64,000 nucleotides of DNA from Bacillota bacterium (GCA_023459335.1 JAEWUO010000013.1:1-64000); one strand, 5' to 3'; numbered from the stretch's first letter, positions 50,574 through 59,175 are shown. Program-made: numbers and translations. Notes: generated by a model not told the origin, from the sequence alone.

Positions 50574-50814
50574 GATTGCTCGTCCTGAAATCGGAATGTG
50601 GTTTGTCCGCCGAACGTCAGGGGTTTTCAGCAGACATGCCTGCGTATTCGGATATGTGAAGTCAAAAAAATGATAGCACAATCGCGTCCGGATTTCCACC
50701 AGCCGCTTAGATTTCCGGATCGGGAGCGGAAAAACGGGAGAATTCCTTTTTTCTTTTTTGCCGGGCGGATTTATGGTATTCTTTTTCTAATCAGACGAAA
50801 CGGCGGGGGAAGGC

Positions 50815-51294
50815 ATGAGAAAAGAAGAACGGGAAGTTAAAAGTACGGAGAAGCTTGCGGAGATTCTCTCCCGCTGCGACACGATCCGGATCGGCATCTG
50901 CGACGGCGGCACGCCGTACGTCGTGCCGGTGTCGTTTGGCTACGAGGTGTTGGACGGGAAAATCGCCGTCTACATCCACGGCGCGAAAGAAGGCAGACGG
51001 GCCGGCCTGCTTTCCGGACGTCCGCGCGTCTGTGTGGAAGCGGATCTCTGCCACGGATTTCCGCAAAACGAAAACGGCGGGGTTACCTGCGATTACGAGA
51101 GCGTAATCGGCTGGGGCACGGTGGAACTGCTCGACGGCGCGGACGCGGAGAAGGGCATCCGGCTCCTGATGGAGCACTGCGGCATCGCAGGGCAGGGCTG
51201 CCCGGAAAACGCGATGCCCGTTACGCGCGTCAACCGGATCGTGCTTGACGAAGCGACCGGAAAGCATAGAAACCTTCAAAATTTAAACGCGTAA
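50815..51294 (+). CDS. Pyridoxamine 5'-phosphate oxidase family flavin protein
   Basis: 159-residue split-barrel flavoprotein. TIRIGICDGGTPYVVPVSFGYEVLDGKIAVYIHGAKEGRR (in pieces), PRVCVEADLCHGF and YESVIGWGTVELLDGADAEKGIRLLMEH (in pieces) match the Nim-like group common in anaerobes, which bind FMN or haem-type cofactors. The actual substrate is not known. SD GGCGGGGGAAGGC before ATG 50815; 35 nt from the PrsW gene, so possibly co-transcribed. Confidence 0.83.
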   Translation: MRKEEREVKSTEKLAEILSRCDTIRIGICDGGTPYVVPVSFGYEVLDGKIAVYIHGAKEGRRAGLLSGRPRVCVEADLCHGFPQNENGGVTCDYESVIGWGTVELLDGADAEKGIRLLMEHCGIAGQGCPENAMPVTRVNRIVLDEATGKHRNLQNLNA

Positions 51295-51329
51295 AACAGG
51301 AAACAATCGGAAAGAAAGGCGGCTATTTT

Positions 51330-52049
51330 ATGTTGATGGCACTGCCGACCATTGCGGTCGTCATCGTATACCTGCTTGCGGCGATTCTGCCCGCGCTGCT
51401 TTTAATGCGGTATATCTACCGAAAGGATACGATCGAGAAAGAACCGAAGGGAATGCTGGTCGGGCTCGTGTTCCTCGGCGTTGCGGCGGCTCTGGTCGCC
51501 GTCATACTGGAGACGATCGGCAAGGGCGTGCTTTCCGGCTTTCTGGAGGAAGGCGATCCCGCTTATACGATCATCATGGCGTTTCTCGTCGTCGCGGTGG
51601 TGGAGGAGGGGGCAAAATTCCTCTTTATGCGCTGGCGAACCTGGCGGGATCCGAATTTCAACTATCAGTTCGACGGCATCGTGTACGCGGTGTTCGTCTC
51701 GCTTGGGTTCGCGGCGTTTGAGAACATCAGCTACGTGGTGGGGTACGGGCTGACGACGGCGATCTTGCGCGCGCTGCTGGCTATCCCCGCGCACATGGGA
51801 TTCGCGGTGTTCATGGGATACTTCTACGCGCGGGCAAAGCTTTGCGCGGATGAGGGGAACGGGGTAAGAAGACGATTAAATCTCTGGGCCGGATATTTGA
51901 TCGCAGTGCTGCTGCACGGATTCTACGACGCCTGCGCGCTCATGGGCACCGTGCTTTCCACGCTGCTGTTTGTCGCGTTTGTCATCGTGATGTATATCGT
52001 CGTGATCCGGTTTATTAAAAAGGAATCCCGAAACGACCGGCCGGTGTAA
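51330..52049 (+). CDS. PrsW family intramembrane metalloprotease
   Basis: 239-residue polytopic membrane protein. Four conserved blocks of the family are seen: VEEGAKFLFMRW (Glu-Glu), FAAFENISYV, PAHMGFAVFMGYFYARAK (His) and LLHGFYDACAL (His). In Bacillus PrsW starts regulated cleavage of the anti-sigma factor RsiW; no sigma or anti-sigma gene lies here, so the target is unknown. SD AAAGG before ATG 51330. Confidence 0.88.
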   Translation: MLMALPTIAVVIVYLLAAILPALLLMRYIYRKDTIEKEPKGMLVGLVFLGVAAALVAVILETIGKGVLSGFLEEGDPAYTIIMAFLVVAVVEEGAKFLFMRWRTWRDPNFNYQFDGIVYAVFVSLGFAAFENISYVVGYGLTTAILRALLAIPAHMGFAVFMGYFYARAKLCADEGNGVRRRLNLWAGYLIAVLLHGFYDACALMGTVLSTLLFVAFVIVMYIVVIRFIKKESRNDRPV

Positions 52050-52067
52050 AAACACGGTTTAAATTGC

Positions 52068-52091
52068 CGTCGCTTTCGCGGCGTTTTTTTT
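52068..52091 (+). terminator. Terminator after the PrsW gene
   Basis: CGTCGC and GCGGCG (one G-T pair) around TTTC, then T8. Confidence 0.8.
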
Positions 52092-52139
52092 GTAGTTTGA
52101 GGAAAAAACCGAAGGCAATAAACATTGCACGCAACATAA

Positions 52140-52166
52140 TCAGCACTCTTGACAGATGAGTGCTAA
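52140..52166 (+). promoter_or_regulatory. CIRCE element (HrcA operator)
   Basis: TCAGCACTC (52140-52148), 9-bp spacer, GAGTGCTAA (52158-52166); one mismatch from the consensus TTAGCACTC-N9-GAGTGCTAA. A TTGACA lies inside the spacer (52149-52154) and may be the -35. Controls the hsp20 gene through the HrcA repressor. Confidence 0.95.
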
Positions 52167-52327
52167 ATTTCACATTTCCATTACAACCTGTCTGTTTTTT
52201 TGTAAAAATTGTTTTGTATGATACAGATGTTCCGTAAGGAAAGGCTTTGTTCCAACCGAATTGGCAACCCCGGCGCCGGGAAAAGGCGCATACCAAATAC
52301 TTAATTTTCCAAAGGAGGAGAATGGAT

Positions 52328-52762
52328 ATGTTCGAATTAGTACCTTACAGCAGAAAGCGCAACCTGACGTTCTACAATCCTTTTGACGAACTCGAAGAGA
52401 TGCAGCGCCGCTTCTTTGGAGAAGGCGCGGTTCGCGAGTTCAGGACCGACATTCGCGACAATGGCGAAAGCTACATGCTCGAAGCCGAACTGCCCGGATT
52501 TAAAAAGGAAGAGATCGCCGTCAACATCGAGGGCGACACGCTGTCCATCCGCGCAGAGCGCAACGAGACCAGCGAAGAGAAGGACGGCAAAGGCAACTTT
52601 GTCAAACGCGAACGCTGCTACGGCAGTTTCTCCCGCAGCTTTGACCTGACGGGCATCCGCACCGAGGACGTCTCGGCCGCGTATGAGGACGGCATCCTCA
52701 AGCTGACCCTGCCCAAGAAGCAGGAAACGCTCCCCGCTTCGCGCAAGCTGGAGATCGCATAA
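52328..52762 (+). CDS. Small heat-shock protein Hsp20
   Basis: 144-residue cytoplasmic chaperone that holds unfolding proteins. Start MFELVPYSRKRNLTFYNPFDELEEM, alpha-crystallin domain about 40-140 (EAELPGFKKEEIAVNIEGDTLSI in pieces, YGSFSRSFDLTGI, AAYEDGILKLTLPKK). Two ATGs compete: 52322 is only 3 bases after GGAGG, 52328 is 9 bases after, so 52328 is chosen. CIRCE upstream shows HrcA control. The 160-base leader contains small GC hairpins, including one near 52270-52280. Confidence 0.93.
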   Translation: MFELVPYSRKRNLTFYNPFDELEEMQRRFFGEGAVREFRTDIRDNGESYMLEAELPGFKKEEIAVNIEGDTLSIRAERNETSEEKDGKGNFVKRERCYGSFSRSFDLTGIRTEDVSAAYEDGILKLTLPKKQETLPASRKLEIA

Positions 52763-52800
52763 AAACAAAAGAGGACGGAGGGAAACCTCCTGAAATCGGA

Positions 52801-52827
52801 GCGGGCTGCCGGAAACGGCGGCCCGCT
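52801..52827 (+). terminator. Terminator after hsp20
   Basis: GCGGGCTGCCG, GAAA loop, CGGCGGCCCGC (one G-T pair), then TTTCGGTTTG. A smaller hairpin, GGAGG-GAAA-CCTCC, lies just before it at about 52777-52790. Confidence 0.7.
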
Positions 52828-52836
52828 TTCGGTTTG

Positions 52837-52865
52837 TTTACAGCGCGGAGAAAACCGGATATACT
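52837..52865 (+). promoter_or_regulatory. Promoter of the acetate kinase-like gene
   Basis: TTTACA (52837-52842), 17-bp spacer, TATACT (52860-52865), 32 bases before the ATG. Confidence 0.75.
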
Positions 52866-52897
52866 TTTTATGATTTCCGGCTGAAGGAGCAAGTGAT

Positions 52898-54085
52898 ATG
52901 AAAATACTCGTCTGCAACGTCGGCAGCACGTCCCTGAAGTACCGTCTGTTCGATTTTGCAGGCGGCGAAGCGACGCTTGCCGAAGGCAGGATGGAGCGCG
53001 TCGGCACGCAGGAGGGCGCCTGGACACATAAAGAAGCTGGCGGCGGGATGGGAAAGAGGACGCTGTCGATCCCGGATTACGCGACGGGGATCCGGCTCAT
53101 GCAGGACGCGTTGCTGAACTGCGCGCTCGGTTCCATGGAGGAATTGGACTGCGTGGCGTTCAAGGTGGTGCACGCAAAAGGCGTGACGGGCGTGCAGCTG
53201 CTGGACGAAAGCGTGCTCTCCGCCATGGCGGCGTTCAACACCGCCGCTCCAAGCCACAACCCGCCGTACATCGCCGCGATCCGCCAGTTCCGGCAGGCGC
53301 TGCCGAATACTCCGCTGGTGGGATCGTTTGAAACGGGCTTTCACGCCACCATGCCGCCGGAAGCGTATCTTTACTCGATCCCGGTCGAGGTGTCGCGAAA
53401 ATTCTCCATCCGCCGGTACGGGTTTCACGGCGCGTCGCACGAATACGTCTCAGCGCGCACGGCGGAACTCATGGGTCGGAGCGATTTTAAGCTCATCTCC
53501 TGCCATCTTGGCGGCAGCGGGTCGCTCTGCGCGGTGGTGAACGGCAAATCGGCCGATACGAATCTCGGCTTCTCCCTGCAGTGCGGCATCATGCATAACA
53601 ACCGCTGCGGAGACATCGATCCTTATATTCCGATCTATCTGATGAAGGACTGCGGCTATACGCTGGAGCAGATTGAAACCATGCTGAACAAACAGAGCGG
53701 CTTTCTCGGCATGAGCGGCGTCTCCAACGACATGCGGGATGTGGAACTCGCGGCGGAGACCGGAAACGAAGACGCGAAAAACGCCGTCGGGAGCTTTTTC
53801 TATCAACTCAAAAAGCAGATCGGCGCGTACGCAGCGGCGATGGGCGGGGTGGACGCGATTTCGTTTGCTGGCGGCATCGGCGAAAACAGCCCGTTTACGC
53901 GCCGAAAAGCGCTCGAAAGACTGGAGTTCATGGGCGTTTCGCTCGATATCGAAAAAAACGAAACGGCGAAACCCGACTGCGAAATCACCGGAGCGGGCAG
54001 CTATACGCGGATCTTCGTCATCGCGACCAACGAAGAAATCGTCGTCGCGAGAAAAGCGAAAGCGTATCTGGAGAACAGGCAGTGA
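52898..54085 (+). CDS. Acetate/propionate kinase family protein, divergent active site
   Basis: 395-residue ASKHA-fold kinase. Aligned with classical AckA: NVGSTSLK at the N-terminus (Asn7 kept), RYGFHGASHEY (His177, His181 kept), DTNLGF, RCGDIDP (Arg236 kept), GGIGENSP, and C-terminal ATNEEIVVAR (Glu kept). However FDTAFH is FETGFH (Glu145 for the catalytic Asp), HRVVHGG is FKVVHAK (Lys89 for the substrate Arg), and HLGNGAS is HLGGSGS. It may therefore phosphorylate another carboxylate, or be slow. No pta gene is adjacent. SD AAGGAG before ATG 52898. Confidence 0.82.
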   Translation: MKILVCNVGSTSLKYRLFDFAGGEATLAEGRMERVGTQEGAWTHKEAGGGMGKRTLSIPDYATGIRLMQDALLNCALGSMEELDCVAFKVVHAKGVTGVQLLDESVLSAMAAFNTAAPSHNPPYIAAIRQFRQALPNTPLVGSFETGFHATMPPEAYLYSIPVEVSRKFSIRRYGFHGASHEYVSARTAELMGRSDFKLISCHLGGSGSLCAVVNGKSADTNLGFSLQCGIMHNNRCGDIDPYIPIYLMKDCGYTLEQIETMLNKQSGFLGMSGVSNDMRDVELAAETGNEDAKNAVGSFFYQLKKQIGAYAAAMGGVDAISFAGGIGENSPFTRRKALERLEFMGVSLDIEKNETAKPDCEITGAGSYTRIFVIATNEEIVVARKAKAYLENRQ

Positions 54086-54169
54086 CGCGCGCGGGATGAG
54101 AATCGCATGTAAAACATGCAAGAAATACAGTTTCACAAAATCTTCACGATCATGCAGATACACCGGAAA

Positions 54170-54192
54170 AGCCGCATCTATGCGGTTTTTTT
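54170..54192 (+). terminator. Terminator after the acetate kinase-like gene
   Basis: GCCGCA, TCTA loop, TGCGG, then T8. Confidence 0.85.
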
Positions 54193-54245
54193 TGTTTTAT
54201 TTTTGTAAAAAGAAATGTATGCCGCTTAGAGATTATACAATCTAA

Positions 54246-54274
54246 TTGCAAAGCGAACGCGTTTGGTTTATACT
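54246..54274 (+). promoter_or_regulatory. Promoter of the sortase-like gene, leaderless geometry
   Basis: TTGCAA (54246-54251), 17-bp spacer, TATACT (54269-54274). The ATG (54281) starts 7 bases after the -10, where transcription would begin. Confidence 0.75.
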
Positions 54275-54280
54275 TCGCTT

Positions 54281-55111
54281 ATGAAACGCAGAAAGCGCAA
54301 ATCCAATACAAAAGCCGAGATCATCACGGGCGTACTGTATGTGATCTTCGGATTGATTGTGCTTGCGGCGCTGTACGGCGTCGGCAGGCTTGCGTATCTT
54401 ATGATGGGAACGACCATCGGGAATCATTATTACGCAGCGCTCGCGGAAAAAAGCACCAAGGATGGCGCGGTGGATTTCACTTCTCTTGCGGCGGAAAATC
54501 CGGAAGTCTGCGCGTGGGTGCGTTTGGACGACACCGTGATCGACTTTCCCGTCGTACATACGACGGATAACTCGTATTATCTGAACCATCTCTTCAGCGA
54601 AGCAAAAAACAAGCTGGGCACGCCGTTTGTCGACGCTGGAAATTCGGGCGATTTCTCCGACCGGCATACGGTGATCTACGGCCATGCGCTCAAGAGCGGA
54701 GCGATGTTCGGCTCCCTTTGGGAGTATGAAAATCCAAACTATTTCATGCGCCACCCCAATATACAGCTTTTCCGTTCGGATGGGCAGCAGCTTACGCTCG
54801 CGGTGTTCGCCTGCTCCCGCGTGGAGGCGACGCGCGGCGCCGTGCCGATTTCGTTTCCCACGGAGGCGTCGTTTTTATCGTTCGTCGACGATTTACAGCA
54901 GGCGTCCGCCTTTTCAAGCAGCGTAAAGATCACGTCGGGCGACAGGCTCGTCTCGTTCTGCGTCGCCCTGCCGGACGGCGGAGAGGGCCTTCTGCTCGTA
55001 ACCTGCAAGATCGCGGAAGGCGGCGCGGCCGCAGCGGCGGACGGAACGACGATCCAGCAGATTACAGAGGAGCCTTCGCCTTCGGAGCCTGCGGAAATGC
55101 CCGCGGGATAA
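54281..55111 (+). CDS. Class B sortase-like protein lacking the catalytic arginine
   Basis: 276 residues: basic N-terminus, one membrane segment (about 14-36), then a class B sortase fold outside (ENPEVCAWVRLDDTVIDFPVVHTTDNSYYLNHLF in pieces, TVIYGHALKSGAMFGSLWEYENPNYF in pieces). His135 (YGH) and Cys227 (VSFCVAL) are in the usual places. The arginine expected about 10 residues after Cys is missing; position 237 is Leu (GGEGLLLVTCKI). No LPxTG-type substrate was seen nearby. No SD precedes ATG 54281, and the promoter spacing suggests a leaderless mRNA. Confidence 0.78.
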   Translation: MKRRKRKSNTKAEIITGVLYVIFGLIVLAALYGVGRLAYLMMGTTIGNHYYAALAEKSTKDGAVDFTSLAAENPEVCAWVRLDDTVIDFPVVHTTDNSYYLNHLFSEAKNKLGTPFVDAGNSGDFSDRHTVIYGHALKSGAMFGSLWEYENPNYFMRHPNIQLFRSDGQQLTLAVFACSRVEATRGAVPISFPTEASFLSFVDDLQQASAFSSSVKITSGDRLVSFCVALPDGGEGLLLVTCKIAEGGAAAAADGTTIQQITEEPSPSEPAEMPAG

Positions 55112-55125
55112 ATGCAACTATGATA

Positions 55126-55150
55126 AAACGCCGCCATGATGGCGGCGTTT
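55126..55150 (+). terminator. Terminator after the sortase-like gene
   Basis: AAACGCCGCC, loop ATGAT, GGCGGCGTTT. The stem is strong but the T-run is short. The following 55151-55414 shows no gene. Confidence 0.65.
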
Positions 55151-55414
55151 GGCTATCCGGCGAAACGCGGATAACCGTTTCCGCGCGCTGTTCATTTTTC
55201 TGAAAATGTGATATTCTATACGCGATCGCAGAGCGGCGGCAGGTGAGGATACTGCCTGCCGGCGCAGATAAATTCTTGTATGAATCCGGGGTATGCAACC
55301 ATTCGCGGGCAAGCGCAGTGTTCTTAGTGAAAACACCATGTGTTTTCCGCAAGTGATCCACATTTGCGGCAGAGGAACAATTTGAACGGACGAAACATGG
55401 AGGAGGCAACCCTT

Positions 55415-56422
55415 ATGAAAATCAAACGGACCATGATAGCGTTCCTGCTTTGCGCGGTGATGTTGTGTACGATCGGCTGCGCGGCAAAGGCCGCCGTAAG
55501 CAGCAACGCCGTCTATCCCCAAATGGCGGGCAGCTCCTACGATACGGCGGCGGCCAAGGATTCGGCCGCTTATGAATCGGAGCAGGCGATCGCATACGCG
55601 CCGCAGGCTGACAACACGACGACGCAGCAGACAGGCGAACCAACGGGCGATTTCGATGTGCGGAAGATCGTCTATACGGCGGACATGATTGTGACGGCGG
55701 ACGACCCCGCGGTTGTTCTGGAGACGCTCGTCGCCAAGGCGCAGTCGCTCGGCGGATATGTTTCGGGTTCCTACTCGACCACGGACGACGAGGGGACCAC
55801 CTACGCGAACGCGACGATCAAGGTGCCCGCAGACCAGCTGGAAGAGCTGGTGAGCGCGGCGAAAGCGCTCGGCAAGGTCAACGACTACCGCCTGAGTTCG
55901 GACGATATCTCGCTTTCCTACTACGACATGCAGGCGCGGCTGGATAACGCGAAGGCGGAGGAACAGCAGTTGCTGGAAATCCTCGCAAAATGTCAAACGG
56001 TCAAGGATATTCTCGCCGTACGCGAGAGCCTGACCAGCGTGCGCGCCGACATCGAAAGCTATACCGCGCAGATGAACCTCTGGGACAACCTCGTAGCGTA
56101 TGCTACGCTGAACGTGACCATCAACCGCACGCCAAAGACGGCGGTGCAGGGCGAAAAGGATCTCGTTCAGCTCTGGAAGGCCTCGGACGTCTGGGACAAG
56201 ATGTCCCGCGGGTTCCAGAACAGCGCGCGCTTTGTCGTCAACGCGCTGGGCGCCATCGGGATTTTCCTCGCCGTAGCGGCGATTCCGGCGGGAATTCTGT
56301 TCCTGGCCATCGGACTCCCGATCATCATTCATAAAAAGAACAAGCGTAAAAAAGCCGCCGCGCTCAGGGCAATGCAGGCGGCGCAGCCTGAACCGGACGG
56401 AACCGTGAAGAAAAACGAATAA
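55415..56422 (+). CDS. DUF4349 lipoprotein
   Basis: 335 residues. Signal peptide with lipobox TIGC (Cys about 23), a variable linker to about 80, then the DUF4349 domain: KIVYTADMIVTADDPAVVLETLVAKAQSLGGYV (in pieces), ATIKVPADQLEELV, a coiled-coil-prone segment (DMQARLDNAKAEEQQLLEILAKCQTVKDILAV in pieces), VTINRTPK. A C-terminal membrane segment (about 277-303) and basic tail follow, so it is held at both ends. GGAGGAGG at 55399-55406 fixes ATG 55415. Function unknown. Confidence 0.82.
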   Translation: MKIKRTMIAFLLCAVMLCTIGCAAKAAVSSNAVYPQMAGSSYDTAAAKDSAAYESEQAIAYAPQADNTTTQQTGEPTGDFDVRKIVYTADMIVTADDPAVVLETLVAKAQSLGGYVSGSYSTTDDEGTTYANATIKVPADQLEELVSAAKALGKVNDYRLSSDDISLSYYDMQARLDNAKAEEQQLLEILAKCQTVKDILAVRESLTSVRADIESYTAQMNLWDNLVAYATLNVTINRTPKTAVQGEKDLVQLWKASDVWDKMSRGFQNSARFVVNALGAIGIFLAVAAIPAGILFLAIGLPIIIHKKNKRKKAAALRAMQAAQPEPDGTVKKNE

Positions 56423-56451
56423 AACTATTCAGAATCAGGGGGATGGAATTG

Positions 56452-57567
56452 GTGGTAACGATCAAAGAAGCCGTGACCAAGAGAGACTTGGTCAAATTTA
56501 TGGAATTCCCGCTCGAACTCTACAAAGGCAACCCTTATTACGTGCCGGATATTCTGGCAAGTCAGGTTGCCGACATGCAGAAGGATAAAAATCCGGCTTT
56601 CGAATTTTGCCAGTCCAAAGCGTTTCTGGCTTGCAGGGACGGGAAAATCGTCGGCAGGATACAGGGGATTCTGAACGACCGTGCGAACGCGACGTTCGGT
56701 AAAAAGTATATGTGCTTCACGCAGGTCGATTTTATCGACGACGACGAAGTCGTGGACGCTCTCTTCGACACGGTGGAATCCTGGGCGCGTGAACTCGGCT
56801 GCGAAGCGATCCACGGCCCGCTCGGCTTCTCCGATATGGACCGCGAAGGCATGCTGATCGAAGGGTTCGATCGGAAAAGCCTGTTTCACACCTTCTACAA
56901 CCATCCATACTACCCCGAGCATCTCGCGCGGCGCGGGTATAAGAAAGAGGTCGACTGGCTGGAGATGCGGCTTACACTGCCGACCGAGCCGATCGTGTCT
57001 CTCTGCCGCGTTTCGGAGTACGTGAAAAAACGTAAAAATCTGCATGTGGTAAATCTCGGCGACAAACCGCTCACGGAAATCATCCAGGATATGTTCGCGC
57101 TATACAACAAGGCGTACGTACTCTTCGGCATGATTCCGCTGACGCCGGCGCAGATCGAAAAATACGTCGGCGAATTCCGACCGATGGTGAGCCGGCGTAC
57201 AACGTCGTTCGTCTATACGGAAGAAGGCGAGATGGTCGCGTTCGGCATCTGCTGCCCGCTGCTGGACGACGCCATGCAGAAGATGAAAGGCAAGACGCTG
57301 CCGTTCGGCTGGATCCGCCTCCTCAAGGCGCTGAAGGGAAAAAACGATACGGTTGACCTGCTGCTCATCGCCGTCCGGCCGGATCTGCAGGGGCAGGGCG
57401 TCAATGCGGTGGTGCTGGACGACATGCAGCACAAACTGATCAAGCACGGCGTGCGGTACGCGGAGACGGGGCCGATGCTGGAGATCAACGATCATATCCT
57501 CGCGCAGTGGGAGCGTTTCAACGGCATACAGCACAAGCGCCGCCGCTGCTTTGTCAAGGAGATGTAA
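56452..57567 (+). CDS. GNAT superfamily protein (YghO-like)
   Basis: About 371 residues, soluble. N-terminal VTIKEAVTKRDLVKFMEFPLELYKGNPYYVPDI (in pieces) and the middle GPLGFSDMDREGMLIEGFD, FYNHPYYPEHLARRGYKKEVDWLEMRL (in pieces) are typical of the large GNAT-like family found in many anaerobes. The C-terminal half has a weak GNAT loop (RPDLQGQGVNAVVLDDM). Function unknown. ATG 56443 directly abuts AGGGGG, so GTG 56452 (9-base spacing, family-like N-terminus) is the more probable start. Follows the DUF4349 gene closely. Confidence 0.8.
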   Translation: MVTIKEAVTKRDLVKFMEFPLELYKGNPYYVPDILASQVADMQKDKNPAFEFCQSKAFLACRDGKIVGRIQGILNDRANATFGKKYMCFTQVDFIDDDEVVDALFDTVESWARELGCEAIHGPLGFSDMDREGMLIEGFDRKSLFHTFYNHPYYPEHLARRGYKKEVDWLEMRLTLPTEPIVSLCRVSEYVKKRKNLHVVNLGDKPLTEIIQDMFALYNKAYVLFGMIPLTPAQIEKYVGEFRPMVSRRTTSFVYTEEGEMVAFGICCPLLDDAMQKMKGKTLPFGWIRLLKALKGKNDTVDLLLIAVRPDLQGQGVNAVVLDDMQHKLIKHGVRYAETGPMLEINDHILAQWERFNGIQHKRRRCFVKEM

Positions 57568-57698
57568 AAACAGGAACGGCCGTCTGGAAAGCGGCCGTTT
57601 CGCTTGGCAGATTTCAGAAGATTGCTATGTGACAAACTCCCAGAAAAGATCGACAGGGTTTGTTATCATGTAAATACAAATACAAGGAGGGAAAAAAC

Positions 57699-57881
57699 AT
57701 GAAACTGAGCGCACCCAAATGGTTGGTATGGCTTCTTGCGCTGATCCTCGCCGCGCTGGCGATCGTGAGCAAGTATACCGCAATCCCCTACATCGGAAAC
57801 TTTGTCAAGACGTATGACTTCTGGTTCATGACCGCAGCTTACGGCCTGCTCTTCCTTGGAACGCTGTTTAAAGGCCTGTAA
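57699..57881 (+). CDS. Small 60-residue membrane protein
   Basis: 60 residues with two hydrophobic segments (about 8-25 and 40-58) joined by SKYTAIPYIGNFVKTYD. Strong SD AAGGAGGG before ATG 57699 and its own terminator argue that it is real. Family not recognised by name; similar short two-helix proteins are common in Clostridia. A TATCAT at 57664-57669 may be its -10. Confidence 0.72.
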   Translation: MKLSAPKWLVWLLALILAALAIVSKYTAIPYIGNFVKTYDFWFMTAAYGLLFLGTLFKGL

Positions 57882-57898
57882 GCCTAAGACCGACATCA

Positions 57899-57930
57899 AT
57901 ATGCCCGCGCAGTGCGCGGGCATATTTTTA
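57899..57930. terminator. Bidirectional terminator
   Basis: ATATGCCCGCGC (57899-57910), AGT loop, GCGCGGGCATAT (57914-57925), then a T-run. It ends the small membrane protein gene and, on the other strand, alaX. Confidence 0.85.
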
Positions 57931-57938
57931 TCCGTATC

Positions 57939-59150
57939 TTATTTCAGGTCGGATACCCGTCGGACCAGATACTCTTTCAGCTGGCCCGCCGTTTCCGTTG
58001 CGCCGGAAACGGAAGGTGCGGTGCCCTGCGCGAGCGTGCCGCGGCCGCCGCCCTTGCCATTGGTCGCCGCGTTGACGGCGGAGGTGAATTCCGACACGTC
58101 CAGAGGGAAACCGGCGCCGGAGGAGAGCGTGTACAAAAGCCTGCCGCCAAAGTCGCTCAGGAGCAGAACGAGTGTTCTTTCCGCGGAAGCGGCCTGCGCG
58201 AGGTCTTTCAGCCGCGCGGCGTCCATGCCGGCGACCAGCCGGACGACGACGCGGTATCGCCCCGCGGCCGCGGCTCCGGCGAGCAGCTCCGCGGCGATAT
58301 ATCCGTTCAGCGCGCGGGAAAGTTCGCGTTCGTTCTTTTTCAGCGCGCCGCAGTCGTCCGAAAGTTTTTGCACGACGGCCTGCACGCTGCTTCGCGAAGT
58401 GGAAAAGCGGCGCGCGATTTCCTCCAGCATGTCGTGCTGCGCGCGGTGCAGCGCCAGCGCGCGTTCGCCGCAGAAGAATGTGATGCGCGTGCCGCCCTTG
58501 TAGCTGATCGCGTCCGCAACGAAAACCGAGCCGATTTCACCCGTCAGAGCGCAATGCGGCGCGCAGCAGGTGCACATGTCCGCGCCTTCGATAGAGACGA
58601 TGCGGATCGGCGGAGTCAGCCCTTCGGCGTGCTTGCGAAGCGGCAGGCGCTTTACGTCCGCCTCGTCGTCGTAAAACACTGCGGATACGGGAAGGTTTTT
58701 CCAGACGAAGCGGTTCGCGAGCAACTCCGCTTCGGCAACCTGCTCCCGGGTCAGGGGTTTGTCGAAGTCGATCGTGGCATAATCGAGCGCGAGATGGAAC
58801 CCGATGTTGCTGGCGGCGAACAATTCGAAAAAAGAAAACGAAAGAAGGTGTTCTCCCGTATGCTGCTGCATGAAATCGAAACGCCGCGCCCAGTCGATCT
58901 GCCCGATCACACACGAACCGATTTCGAGCGGACGGTCGACGGTATGGAAGATTTCGCCGCCTTCTTCGCGCACATGGGAAACGGCCGCCTCGCCGAGCGT
59001 GCCGGTATCGGACGGCTGCCCGCCGCCCTCCGGGAAAAAGACGGTCTGATCGAGGACGACGTCGAACTGATCTCCGGCGGGAATGCAGGAGAGAACGGCG
59101 GATTCCGTCTTTAGAAGATGGCTGTCAAGGTCGAATAATCGTTTGGTCAT
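57939..59150 (-). CDS. alaX: Alanyl-tRNA editing protein AlaX (long form)
   Basis: 403-residue cytoplasmic editing enzyme that removes Ser or Gly from mischarged tRNA-Ala. N-terminal AlaRS-like beta domain (DQTVFFPEGGGQPSDTG), editing zinc motifs QQHTGEHLLS and DMCTCCAPHCALTGEIG, and a C-terminal DHHA1 domain with the Gly-rich GKGGGRGTLAQG. Both domains make it the long (AlaX-L) type. GGGAG fits ATG 59150; a GTG at 59156 is in the same frame. Confidence 0.92.
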   Translation of the reverse strand: MTKRLFDLDSHLLKTESAVLSCIPAGDQFDVVLDQTVFFPEGGGQPSDTGTLGEAAVSHVREEGGEIFHTVDRPLEIGSCVIGQIDWARRFDFMQQHTGEHLLSFSFFELFAASNIGFHLALDYATIDFDKPLTREQVAEAELLANRFVWKNLPVSAVFYDDEADVKRLPLRKHAEGLTPPIRIVSIEGADMCTCCAPHCALTGEIGSVFVADAISYKGGTRITFFCGERALALHRAQHDMLEEIARRFSTSRSSVQAVVQKLSDDCGALKKNERELSRALNGYIAAELLAGAAAAGRYRVVVRLVAGMDAARLKDLAQAASAERTLVLLLSDFGGRLLYTLSSGAGFPLDVSEFTSAVNAATNGKGGGRGTLAQGTAPSVSGATETAGQLKEYLVRRVSDLK

Positions 59151-59175
59151 GTTCACACTCCCGCATAAAGAATCG

